DNA from: Crambe crambe
Lineage: Eukaryota; Porifera; Demospongiae; Poecilosclerida; Crambeidae
DNA: 64,000 nt
Direction: 5' to 3'
Assembly: GCA_963924555.1 (NCBI GenBank)
Contig: OZ004590.1
Coordinates: forward strand, 2,643,001 to 2,707,000
The position numbers were made by a program, and so were the translations under genes. Within the stretch, counting starts at the first letter, position 1, and every line of letters starts with the position of its first letter. The notes beneath the pieces are model-generated. The model was not told where the DNA came from. It saw nothing but the letters and a program-made list of their open reading frames with translations, and did no database searches. Shown here one piece after another: positions 34,401-44,639 of the stretch.

Positions 34401-35147
34401 TGCTGCGGAACTAAAGTCTTCACATTTCCATGCCTTGGTGGTTTTGAAGTGTACATTCCCTTGCCTTTGTTCAAGTATGTATTTGAGTATGTCCAGATAC
34501 CCATTTCCTGCTGCTAGATAAGCAGGAGACCTCCCATGAGCATCAACAAGAGTGATATCACTACCTGCTTCTTCCAAAAGATACTTAACCACAAGGAAGT
34601 GACCATGGAGTGCAGCCAAGTGAAGACAGGACAAATTTTCTTTGTTAGTAACATTTGGATTTGCATCAATCTCTTGCTTGAGAAATCTGATGATATCTAA
34701 ACTGCCATATCTACAAGCAGTATGCAAAGGGGTATTACCCCTATGATCAATGAATTCATTTAGTATCTTTTGTTGAAGTGATTGCTTCAAATCTTCAGAT
34801 GAGCTCATTTTGTTAGAGAGATGGTTATCAGATTTTAACTTGTTTTCCACCAACAAATCAATCATGCACTTAAACACTTGCAGGTGTCCATACTGAGCAG
34901 CAACGTGAAAGGGTGTGTGGCCATTCACATCCTTGCTCTCAATTAGGGAATTATACTTCATGATCAGCTTTTGAACAATATCTACTCTATCATGTTGACA
35001 AGCATAGTGAAGAGGTGAGCATTTGTTAGGAAGTTGGAGTTCAAATGCTTTTTCTGTGATATCTTCAATCAGAGGCATGGCTGTAGTGAAATCACCTGAC
35101 TGCAGAGCAGCTAAGAGCCTTTGTGAGGATTGCTCATTAGTAATCAT
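31437..35147 (-). CDS. Ankyrin-repeat/coiled-coil protein kinase, 1236 aa, intronless
   Basis: Single open frame. Residues 1-860 hold about 22 ankyrin repeats with a family insertion (H-F-K-T-T-K-A-W-K). Residues ~926-978 are a charged coiled coil (E-R-A-K-R-A-E-K-K-L). Residues ~979-1236 are a kinase of tyrosine-kinase-like (TKL) appearance: G-R-G-R-W-A-S-V glycine loop, V-A-S-K for the ATP lysine, I-H-R-D-I-S-S-T-N-V-L-L, then V-T-D-Y-G in place of D-F-G, Y-A-A-P-E-V and D-I-F-S-F-G-V. The catalytic Asp and the magnesium Asp are kept, so activity is likely despite the DYG change. No signal peptide or membrane span, so probably cytosolic. Paralogous to the proteins at 23.6 and 43.0 kb. The lack of introns in 3.7 kb, unlike the neighbouring genes, suggests a retrocopy origin or a single-exon family. 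Confidence 0.92.
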   Translation of the reverse strand: MITNEQSSQRLLAALQSGDFTTAMPLIEDITEKAFELQLPNKCSPLHYACQHDRVDIVQKLIMKYNSLIESKDVNGHTPFHVAAQYGHLQVFKCMIDLLVENKLKSDNHLSNKMSSSEDLKQSLQQKILNEFIDHRGNTPLHTACRYGSLDIIRFLKQEIDANPNVTNKENLSCLHLAALHGHFLVVKYLLEEAGSDITLVDAHGRSPAYLAAGNGYLDILKYILEQRQGNVHFKTTKAWKCEDFSSAAGRTLVHTACREGHLNVLKYLVDYHSCNPSCQDERGVTPLYLACQQGHIDIVTYLIDDRHCDPNCVTNRNKTCFYAACYGGRLDIIKYLIVVSERLGISYQDTASSESTPLLHLAASRGYLDVVKCLIEQIKFDPSSRDQSGSTPLHYASGNGHLDVIRYLIDTHHCDPLCLDEDGINPLHLASFNGHLATVKYFTIELKCDPLTRNEINDTPLHLAALNGKLVVMKYFLEELNCSPNIGGRGSKSLLHNASMNGNIDVIQYLIEKHACDPSCLDENHCTPLHWACWYGHLATAKYLIMKHKCDPLARNLNNNSPLHYAAICGELTIMKFLIEDLKCDPCSRGKWGRTLLHFACQQGYLNVAQYLINTCQCDPECVDKHNDTPLHNACSNGHLAVVKYLTLEHNCDPLSRTNDNNSPIHLAALNGKLAIVKHFLEDLQCNPNIMGFDEKTPLHHASKNGHNDVIQYLLKVHHCDPVSLDKSCNTPLHLASVGGHLATVKLLISEYNCDPLFRNNINETSLHSAAYHGRLLILKYFIEDLKCDPNVMGQHRKTPLHDASRNGRLRIVQYLVDTVRCDPLCLDKFHNTPLYLASNNNHVAVVDYLSVVIERMDRGDFSPDSDTTAEHFEIHALQTEHRQTNMFHKSASNFRGERKYSGDFKDGTGTDALLRQGSINAVRTEQASEERAKRAEKKLAKIEKKYKELENKMKKATEHNQQFESCKEELLKIKSHWVVLSDEIQHTGPEIGRGRWASVNIAKFRRSPVASKTIHHHTVSSHNRHLIIESMITIAKVRHPNLVQFIGATLKGEIIIVTELMSTSLRKEIEKENQLLSLSNTTSIGLDVARALNYLHSMQPHPIIHRDISSTNVLLEPLPNGAWRAKVTDYGIISLLSLLQTADLGNPIYAAPEVNDPRMQSTKIDIFSFGVLMLEMLTGVQPPPQEESRSSLIDSLLITIGMQRPKLLTLIRKCLSKWRMNRPSAVDIISGLDE

Positions 35148-36164
35148 ATCAGAACTATTCGATTATAGTGCAGCAAGCAACAAACAACGAGTCACAAAGT
35201 TACTAATTGTTACTTGAGCCTCTTCACTTCTTGATTGTAGCTATAATTGCAGTGCTGCATGATAATACGTACATGCAAGCTACATAAAATACGTATAGTT
35301 ACACATTTTACTGGTATGGCACGCACATGCAGCAAGGGTTCAGAATTATATCATTTGTATGTATCTACTCTCTACTACAGAGAAAGTTTAATGTTCATTT
35401 TCATGCTTGGAGAGCATGCAGTCACAATTGGTCATTGCACAACAGGGCTGTAGGAAGTACAGTGGCCACAGATGCCATGGCTTCACCACTTTTTTTGGCC
35501 AGGATTGGAAAATGTTCATGCGATATTAGCCGCGATAGTCATGAAGCTGCTCAAAGGTCTTAACCACACCCCTAACCACACCCAAGGCCTCTCCACTTTA
35601 ACACATAAGTTCCTGGACAAATGTTGCAATTGCCAACTTTGCTGATATTGAAAGAAAAGAGCTTCATTAAATATGGTTGTATATGGTTGTCAACTTTGCT
35701 GACATTGACTATGGTTGCCAACTTTGCTGACATTGAATATCAGTCACTAATATAATCTAAATTGATAAAAATGGTTGCTCTTACTGACATACTAGAAATG
35801 CTGTATGCATATGCACAGTACATGACAACTGTAATGCTATGGTCAACATCCCAGAATCAATATCTCCAGAAGTATTAATTGTGGCCAAGCACAGTATACT
35901 TAATAATGTTTTAAAACAAACTATTCATAAAGTAGCAGCTACAATGAGAGCAAACAAGTCACAAGATTTCAATTAGGGTCTGTTCTTGTCAAATTCTCTG
36001 ATTCTACACTGCTATACTGAAAGCACATTTGTGTCATCATATGTTGCTGTATTGCTTTTAGCTAATGGGTGCATGGTTGCTCTTATACACATGCACATTT
36101 TTTCATGTCATGCCTGACTCTGAAGAAACAGCTAGTTGGAATTAAGCTGTCACATTCTCTCGTA
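35148..36164. other. Intergenic with a copy of a dispersed repeat and a short tandem repeat
   Basis: 35458-35600 is a copy of the repeat at 10850-11160 (GTGGCCACAGATGCC, CACCACTTTTTTTGG, CTGCTCAAAGGTCTTAACC) without the 156 bp insert. 35680-35745 contains three copies of GGTTG(T/C)CAACTTTGCTGACATTGA. No gene recognised. Confidence 0.6.
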
Positions 36165-37338
36165 TTTCCGCAATCAGATGCCGCGGCTACTAATCATTTC
36201 ATTCCACCGGAGAGGGAGGCTGCAATTCGAGAGGCCACTAAACAGGGGTGACTATAATATAATGATTGGTGAACAACTAGTTACTAGTCATCCTTTTTTC
36301 TTTTTTTCAAGAGTCAACCGCATGCCAAGTAGAAACAGGCAATAAGAATTCACTTCTTATAATGTATGCTTTTTTATTTACATTACAGATGTGTCGCTGA
36401 GAGAAGCTGTCGAGGCAATAAAGGTCAGGAACCACAACTCTACTGCCGGATTATTGAAGCTAGAAGGCCATAACCTGATAAAAGATAGGAAACAACATTT
36501 CCATACAAGCAGCTGATTATGACCTAGCTACTTTTTGAGTGTCAGCTATTATTAATACAGATGATAGTCTAGATACTCACCTGAACCACATAATGCCTGT
36601 ACACACTGCTTAGCAGAGTCTCATCTCTGTCTGTAATCAAGGCTTGCCGCTACAGGGGAAAGCTAAAGGACTCTAGCTCTGATTGCACATGTTCTTATAT
36701 TGTATGAGACCTACATGATAGTAAAAGCTGACTAGATCACTTGAGCCAAATAATGCCTGCTTAGCACAGTCTCATCTCTGTCTGCAATCAAGGCTTGCCG
36801 CTACAGAAGAAACCTAGAAGTAAAGAACTCTGCTTGCACGTGTTCTTAGATTGTATGGTTAAGATTGGAGACGGTAGTACAATTTCTGACCTGATGCGCA
36901 GTCCAAAATGAAGTAGAGTTAGGCACTCTAAGTTAATAGCAGAAGAAGGACGAAGTGCTTTCTGTGATGGCAGCTGAGGTACTCAGGGAAGAAATGCACA
37001 TTGATTAGATTACATTACGTATTTCTTTTTTCTTTTTTTCTTTTTTTTTTCTTTTTTTTTTTCTACTTGGTATGTAATTTGTGTCTTAGCAGCTTCATGA
37101 GTCTCTTGATGGCTTTTGGCTTTAATAACACTATCTACCATGAACACCACTATCTATAAGCAATCCATCTAAGCTATCTATCTAACAATTAAATCTAAGC
37201 TAGGCAAGCAGACCATGTGTTTGCGACAGGAGCTAGGCTCTTATTCAAGTTGCAGCCACTATACCATTCAGCAGAGAATTGTGGGAGACTACTATTCAAG
37301 AGAGGCTACTAAATGGGGGTGGCGTCTGATTGTGGAAA
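36165..37338. mobile_element. Non-autonomous pogo-like element (MITE)
   Basis: Ends TTTCCGCAATCAGATGCC and GGCGTCTGATTGTGGAAA are inverted repeats flanked by TA at 36163-36164 and 37339-37340. They resemble the ends of the dead pogo element at 8724. Inside is a ~120 base direct duplication (CAGAGTCTCATCTCTGTCTG, at 36608 and 36766) and a T/C-rich tract (37020-37063). No transposase is present. Confidence 0.7.
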
Positions 37339-37344
37339 TACAGT

Positions 37345-38858
37345 AGCTACTGATTCCTGAAAGTGATCATACACCAAAACAAACAGTGTCAGAACTGTCT
37401 CTATTCTATGACGATCTGATTATTTTGCTGTTGAATTATGTAGCTAAGTGGCTGTTCTAGCCAAGGAAGACAAACACTATAATGATTAAATGCACACCCA
37501 CACATTACCTAAGCCTGGGACATATTTGGAGTGTATAATTACAAGATTGCTTCGCTCACTGAATGATAGGGCTGGGGACATGACCACATTAACTTTCTGA
37601 TCATTAAAACAACACCTTGGAGATCAGAGCTCTGGGTCACAAATTCCTTGCCTCATAAAATTCCATGATCAGTATGCTCCCCCAAAACATTCTATCCTTG
37701 TAAGGTAGCCATTGCCTGCTCTCAGCCAAAATGACATCAATTTTTGTGCTTATCTCAGATTTTACTACATTACCACCAGACTAGCTACAACCATTGCTTG
37801 CTATTTGCTATTCCAAGTCCATCTTCAGCATTGTGTCAGCTACTCAGTGGTGCCAAAGATTGGATTACACAGTGTAAGGCCAGTATATTTCAGCCATATT
37901 GCTTTTGTTCACATATGTCAAGGTTTCTCATCTTTTCTCCCCCGGCCATGCTAGCTAGTATTTAATGTACAGAGTCACTTTTCAACAGGACAGCTTGGTA
38001 GCTAGTATAGATAGCTGTATTAATATCGTCAAACCAATAGCCTGCTGGCTATAATATGTCCCCATTATCACAGAGACTGAGAGCTATATTGACTAGATAC
38101 TCACATTGATGATCAGGCCTGTACAGTGGTAATTGAGCTCCCTATAATTAAATGATTGGTGATCAGGATCGAAAATCAGACTGTCCAACCCAGCAAGCTT
38201 GATGAGAGGGATCGAGTGAAAATTTTTCGTGATCACGCCCATTTCCCCCAAACCACACCAATTTTGATAAACTGCGCCGCCCACCCATCCCCCCTTGATA
38301 TGATATGAAAGTCATATAGCTAGCTGATAAAGTCTGCTTTGCTAATTAGATTTGGAGTTTGATTTGGAGTAACTGCCATGTTCAGTTCAGTATTGTATTT
38401 TCTGACAGCGGACTTATTTACTTTCAATAGTTCCTCAGGTGGATTATAATCATAACATTTTTCATCAACATTCTCGATGCCATCGCGCGATCGCCCTCAA
38501 AATAGAGCACACCCATCTAGCTTGTGGGCAGGGTTTGTCTGCCTGCGCGCGCATGCACGATTACATGAGCTGCGCATGCAGAGCGGCCGGGACTTATACC
38601 ATCCCGCTGTTAGGTACGTCGGGAAATGGGAATTTTTATTTAAAGCGGGAGGATCCCGCTGAAGTAGGGATGGTTGGACAGTCTGGAAAATAGAACCACA
38701 GCTATGCCCGGCCGGCTGGCCACTCACGATCACGCGATAGCATGTGACGTGAACAATTGCGCATGCGCAATGATTAGCGGCTGTTATTATAGCTAGCTAA
38801 TATCTCTGGCTAGCTAGCTGTATATAATAGTGCTGCGATATGAGAAGTGCTACTAAAT
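37345..38858. other. Intergenic between MITE and copy B methyltransferase
   Basis: No gene supported. 38480-38770 is richer in CpG (GCGCGCGCATGCACG, GCGGCCGGGAC) with a short palindrome AGCGGGAGGATCCCGCT at about 38644-38660, followed by AGTAGGGATGG, a motif also at 10765, 19413 and 23249. Confidence 0.4.
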
Positions 38859-41800
38859 TCAGTTAGCTTTTTTGCCATGATACATGGGAATGGGTATGTA
38901 TCGTGGTGTAGTTTTCATGTAGTCCAAGTACTTCTTCCCGAATTTCTTCACTAGATCAGGTTCTTCAAAATATTTCACAGCAACCAGCACATATGTTGTA
39001 AAAATGGCAGCAAACAGGAGATGGCCAAATGACTATTATGAGATAATGAGAGAAGTAATTATACATAGTAAAACTACAGTGGTACACACCATTGTGGGGG
39101 TGAGCAAAAATGCAGTTATGAGAAAAGAATAGATTGGATGCCTCACGAACTTGTAGAAGCCAGTGATAAAAAGTTCTGGCTGTCTATCCCTATAACGAGA
39201 ATTGAATATAAATGATAAATTATTATGTTAAAAGTTATTAAGAGGTTGCATTTAGAAACATGTCAGAACACTAAGGAGAGTGAAATATTTTTTTCTAATG
39301 ACCTCAGAGTGTAGGCTGCCACGATATCAACCAAAGTTAGTTATACTTCACTTCATATCTTCCTTGTCAATAGTCATCAAAACTGGAGATTTCCACAGTC
39401 ATGAAGGCTGAATCGGCTACCAAATAACTATACTGATATCCTGCATGTTTCTATCCTGATTACAATCATTGCAATCTCTCCAAATACTTATGGCTGATAA
39501 TTGGTTTGGTTATGGTTGATATCATAATCATTTTGGCCAATGCTACCCAGGTTCTGAGTCTTCACACCTGGAGACTGAGAATTAATTCAGCCAGCAACTA
39601 CATTATTCAAGCAAAAAAAACAACAAAAAAAAACATGCTAGTGAATCTTCTGTAGCTATCTGTATAGGCGAATCACACGATCTATAAAAAAATATAAATA
39701 ACCAATTCTTATAAAAGGGGTGTATTTTTTGTTCTGAAAAGTAGCTATAAAGAGCAGTGCTACTTACAAAGTTGAAAACTTTACTAGAGTTTAATTAATA
39801 AGCTAGGAGATAAAAAAAAGTTTTGTTGGGGATTACACACCATTCTACAGAATCTAATGTGAGGGAGGCAAGAAGTTAATATTAAATTTTGCATACAATA
39901 ACTACCAGGTAAATTTTATTATTTCCCTGAATGCATGATTTTGAGTTAGCCATCAACAAAAATCTAATGGAAATGAGTATAGGAAGTTTCATAATTACCC
40001 AAGCAGTCTTTGAGATAAAAATGTAGCATCTGTGATTTTCATCAGACACTCTATTTTTGCTGTGTGCGGTACGATTTCAGCAGTTAGATGTCTCTAAGGC
40101 AATTATTTTTATTTTCCATACCAACCATGTGATTATAGTGAACAATAGCAACAGTACACATGATAGCAACCACATATCCATTTCAGTAGTCGGTCCACTG
40201 CTCTGTCAAGTCCCAACATCCCAATTGGATCAAAGTAAAGAATTGTCAGCAAAGATATCATCAAGTTCATCCCAGCTAAAGCTAAAATGAAAGAATAATT
40301 ATAGTATACCCCAGTTGCCTTCCCTTAATAATGCCCCTCTATAGGTAAAGGTGTAACAACCAAGTGAACTAACTACATAGTAAAATAAATCAGAGCACAA
40401 GTACATGTCCTACAAAGGCAGTCCCCATTAATAGGATGGATATGCATAGATTTCAGGATGGTTGTCAAGGAATGGTGGCTTACAAAAACCAGTGTCCTAT
40501 TATAATCCATGCAATTGTATAAACTAAATTGTAGGAAACCTTACTGACAACCATGCAACCTGCAGTGGACAGCAGCTACACGTAGCTGACCCTGACTTAC
40601 ACACATAGAGCTACATCTTAATTAATTCACCATAAACTATCTTCCTCATCTGTTCGTGCTGTATGTCCCACAGTGGGTCTGGCATTGGGGCCCACAGATA
40701 AATGATGCCAAGGATATGAGCTCCAGAAAGTCCAACAAAAAATGACTTAAAGTAATCATCAGAAAGAAATAACCCAAGAACTTCCTTAGAGGTCCACGAA
40801 GGATGGCACTGGAATGAGATAGATAGAGCAAAAAATAATAGCTAAAATGATTTCGATTTTTACATGTGTGCATGTTAATGACATAGCCCTGGCCCCTGTG
40901 AGAAGATCAATGAGATTGCCTCTATATTGGGCTCCCAAACTGTAGAAGGTCCAAAGAATGCTAGCTGCTTTATATTCAAATAGGTCCTGCCCTTTTAAAA
41001 CACTTACACAGTCATGTCAATTATATCCCATAATATTAATTTTGAGCCCGCTGCCTCACTCATATAGCTAGCTGGTCCCTTTTATAATGTTTATTGGGTC
41101 AGGTTATGAGGTAACTTTGTGTTTCAAGGTATTATTTTTTAAAGCTGTCTTTTGGCAGTGTAATCAAGGGTACACAAAGTAGTTATAGTTATGAGGAAAA
41201 AAGTTGTGGCAGGGTGGACTTAGAAAGCCAAGTTATGTGTGTATGTCAAGTGGACAGGAATGATGCTTGTAAACACATGGGGGATTTTGAGCCCCACTAT
41301 CAATAACCACTACACAGATAACGTGCATTTATAATAACTGCATACTGCTACACTTTGCACCCATACCCACCTATTGGGTACAGTTCACTGCAACCTTACA
41401 CACACCTTTAGTATTAATAATTTATTAGTTGAAAAAAAATATTGTGCAAGGAGATCCCACCTGTGCAGGAGTCCAAAGCTTAGCAGTAGGAGAGTGTTGT
41501 TCATCAGAGGCAAAGCAGCCAATCGAGGAGGATTATGCCAGGATGGAGAAAAATCAATAGTGATAGGGATCAGATTCTGGATATTCAGCATGAATGAGGC
41601 CATCTAATAAAGAAGCGAACAATAGTATTACCAGTACGGTAAAACTTTACAGTAGCTATGTATAGCTAGCTAGCTGTAGTAGCATTGGCGTAGGAACCAC
41701 GGGGGGCTTGAGGGCTGGATCCCCCATTATTGTTCTAGCAACTGGCCCCCACTTCAAGGTTTCACAGATAGTTTTCAATAGTTGTGCTTTGAGAATGGAG

Positions 41801-41970
41801 GAGCCCCCCTACCCCCCTTTAAATATTCAAATCATCTTCCTACGCCCATGAGTAGCATCGTCATCTGATTGGCCAGAGCTTAACCAACTCACAACAAGCT
41901 GAGCTCCGACACTGACGATTCCACAAATGACACTGAACGCTAAATACAACAAATCTTTTACAAGACCCAT
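38859..41970 (-). pseudogene. Paralogous membrane methyltransferase (copy B) with frameshift and damaged donor
   Basis: Same six-exon structure as the gene at 28919-30967: 41970-41893, 41603-41461, 40808-40631, 40281-~40179, 39189-39090, 39032-38859. The protein shares G-L-L-H-S, L-R-G-P-L-R-K-F-L, F-Y-K-F-V-R-H-P-I-Y, Y-F-E-E-P-D-L-V and P-R-Y-I-P. Exon 3 is 178 bases against 179 in copy A: one base is missing near 40768, and after it the homologous reading (L-W-D-I-Q) continues in the next frame. At the position of the copy A exon-4 donor the sequence is GA instead of GT (40178-40177); a GT farther on could rescue the phase. Either a young pseudogene or a sequence error in a live gene. The start codon, stop and all other splice sites look intact. 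Confidence 0.7.
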
Positions 41971-43004
41971 TGTGGGGAGTAAGGTAAGGCGGAGAAATTA
42001 CGAGGGTAGAAGGTGGGGCAATTCCATTCCAGTCGAGTCTAGTCGGCCTATTGAAGTCATGCGCATGCGCACCTGTGTCGCATGCACAGCTAGCAATGAA
42101 TAATGGTTAAGACATTCATAGTAATCATGTGACAATCAGTTCAAAATATCACCATCAGAACGAGAAGAAGCTGTAACTATAATTTTGAAGGTAAGTTATT
42201 TGATTAGTTTTCAGTCCTATATGTCCTCATTACTCTGTTATTAATTTATCTATAATGTTTCTTAAATACAAGTCCCCATGGAACCTTCACTATTGGGCCA
42301 GAAAAAAAATCCAGTTTTACATTGAGTCAGAGAAATCCACAATGTATGGTTTAAATAATTATACTCAACCCACTGATCACTATAGCTAACCATTGAAAAG
42401 CAGCACTGCCTATAGGCTTAAAATACTTTCTTGCCCTCTATAAATAGCTATAGCAGGAGCTGGCATGTAGCTAGCTAGATTTTTTTCCTGGTAACTTATT
42501 AGCCATTCTTATTTACTACGGCTATTATTAGCTATATATACCTATAGGTAGCTACATAATTTTTATCTCGTGTAAAATTAAGCAGCATAGAGATTACTAT
42601 TCTGAGCTGTGCATGACTAATGATACTTAAAGGCATAGAGATTTAAAAAAATTATTATCTAGCTGAGACAGTTTTGAAGAATCGTTAGCTAGAGATAATT
42701 TTTAGCTCTTCTGAAGAATCTGAACTGTACATGATTAATGATACTCCTTTATTTTTTTTCTGATGTGAGAAAAACAAATATATATTTTTCTTTTATACAG
42801 AGTAGCAATCCGGCATAACTCTCTATATAACTATATATTTCACTCCAAATGAACTGTTGAAGTCTTGAGATATTATAAGAGGTGGCTATTGATCCATATC
42901 AGGAACTGTAATAGCTAGCTAGCTAATTGTTAGCTGTGACAGTTAAGTGCCAAATATTCAAGCTAGCAGCTGTAGATTAGCTATAATAGCTACACTTCCT
43001 CGAC
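41971..43004. other. Divergent intergenic region
   Basis: Lies between the divergently oriented copy B methyltransferase (minus) and the third ankyrin gene (plus). GCGCATGCGCAC at about 42061-42072 is the only CpG-rich spot. No gene or recognisable mobile element. Confidence 0.4.
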
Positions 43005-44183
43005 ATGATGGCATCCTTTGACAAAGAAAAGTATCATGTGCTTGAAGCAGCTTTGGAATCGGGTGACTTCACAACAGCAATGCCTCTGATTCAAGAAATG
43101 CAGGAAAAAGAATTGACCCTCCAATCATCAAGTAAGCGTACTCCTCTTCACTATGCCTGCCAGCATGGGAAAGAAGATATTGTTAAAGAAATCATTGCTA
43201 ATCATAACTACAGTATTGACAGCAGGGATTGTAATGGATGTACACCTCTTCATATAGTGGCTCAATATGGACATTTGGAAGTCTTAAAGTATCTATTCAA
43301 CATTGCAATGGCAATTGCAAAGTCAGATTCGGTGACACTAGATGAATATGTTGACAATGAAGGCAATACCCCGTTGCATATAGCAAGTAAACATGGCAGC
43401 ATAGATATCATTTCATATCTCTGCTGTCAAAAAACTGGTTGTGATCCAAATAAAACTAACAAAGAAGGTCAAACTTGTCTCCACTTGGCTGCACAACATG
43501 GCCATTTCCCAGTGGTGAGGTTCCTGCTGGAGAAAGCAGGAGGTGACATCACCTCTGTGGATGAGCATGGCAGGTCTCCGGCTTACCTTGCTGCTGGAGG
43601 CGGTAATCTAGACATACTCAAATATATGATAGAGGAGAAGCAAGTTGATGTACACTTCAAAACCACAAAAGAATGGAAAGGCGATTCATTTACCATGGCG
43701 GCAGGCAGGTCACTAGTGCATGCAGCTAGTCGCGAAGGACATCTCAATGTGCTCAAATACTTAGTGGACCATCAGAGCTGTGACCCATCTTGTCAGGATG
43801 ATGTTGGAGCAACTCCATTGCACCTTGCATGTCAGCAGGGCCACATGGACATTGTGGTGTACCTGATCACTGACATGCACTGTGACCCTCACTGCACTAG
43901 TAATGATGGAAGGTCTTGTCTCCATTCTGCTAGTAGGGGTGGTTGTCTGGAGATCGTTCAATACTTACTAAAAAAATATCGTTGCAGTATAAAAAGGGAT
44001 AAACTCGGAAACTTTCCACTTCACCATGCTGCCATTAAAGGGAAGCTCAATGTTGTCAAGTTTTTTGTTGAAGATTTAAAGTGTAATCCTAATAGTAAGG
44101 GTCAATGGGGTACTACTCCTTTTCATCATGCCAGTCAGAATGGCCATGCTGATGTCATGCAGTATCTCATAGGGTTGAGCTAA
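43005..44183 (+). CDS. Ankyrin-repeat protein, 392 aa, intronless
   Basis: About 10-11 ankyrin repeats. The N-terminus (L-E-S-G-D-F-T-T-A-M-P-L-I) matches the start of the 1236 aa ankyrin kinase (L-Q-S-G-D-F-T-T-A-M-P-L-I), and the insertion H-F-K-T-T-K-E-W-K and G-R-S-L-V-H-A-A-S-R-E-G-H match the 23.6 kb gene. The frame stops after Y-L-I-G-L-S, mid-array, with no kinase or coiled coil, so it is a shortened paralog. Start chosen at the first of two ATGs (M-M-A-S-F). Likely cytosolic; function unknown. Confidence 0.85.
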   Translation: MMASFDKEKYHVLEAALESGDFTTAMPLIQEMQEKELTLQSSSKRTPLHYACQHGKEDIVKEIIANHNYSIDSRDCNGCTPLHIVAQYGHLEVLKYLFNIAMAIAKSDSVTLDEYVDNEGNTPLHIASKHGSIDIISYLCCQKTGCDPNKTNKEGQTCLHLAAQHGHFPVVRFLLEKAGGDITSVDEHGRSPAYLAAGGGNLDILKYMIEEKQVDVHFKTTKEWKGDSFTMAAGRSLVHAASREGHLNVLKYLVDHQSCDPSCQDDVGATPLHLACQQGHMDIVVYLITDMHCDPHCTSNDGRSCLHSASRGGCLEIVQYLLKKYRCSIKRDKLGNFPLHHAAIKGKLNVVKFFVEDLKCNPNSKGQWGTTPFHHASQNGHADVMQYLIGLS

Positions 44184-44497
44184 CTGTGTTAATTAGCCTT
44201 TGATCTTATTATTTTATTATTATTGTGTTTTTGATTATTGTTTCTGATCCTAAAAAAATTGCTGCTAGCAACCGTCCAAACCATCACTACCTTACATATT
44301 CAAAGAGGTATACTATGAATTTAATTATTGAGGTCATATCAGGGGGTGGGGTGCTTTATGGAAGGAGGATAATCATTGCTAGAGCTACTAGGTGCCAAAT
44401 TCATTATCGACTTGCTGGCTGACATGAAATGGATAAGAGTAAAGAAGCTTGTGATAGTAATAAGACTATCATCAGTGTTCAGTTATTATAGCTACGG

Positions 44498-44500
<3 letters not shown>

Positions 44501-44572
<72 letters not shown>
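44501..44572 (+). repeat. (CA)36 microsatellite
   Basis: 72 bases of uninterrupted CA dinucleotide, 3' of the shortened ankyrin gene. Confidence 0.98.
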
Positions 44573-44574
<2 letters not shown>

Positions 44575-44639
44575 TAATTATGATATTATGATATATGACA
44601 TAGTTTGCATCTGTTAATTCTGTTGTTGTTTGACCTTTG

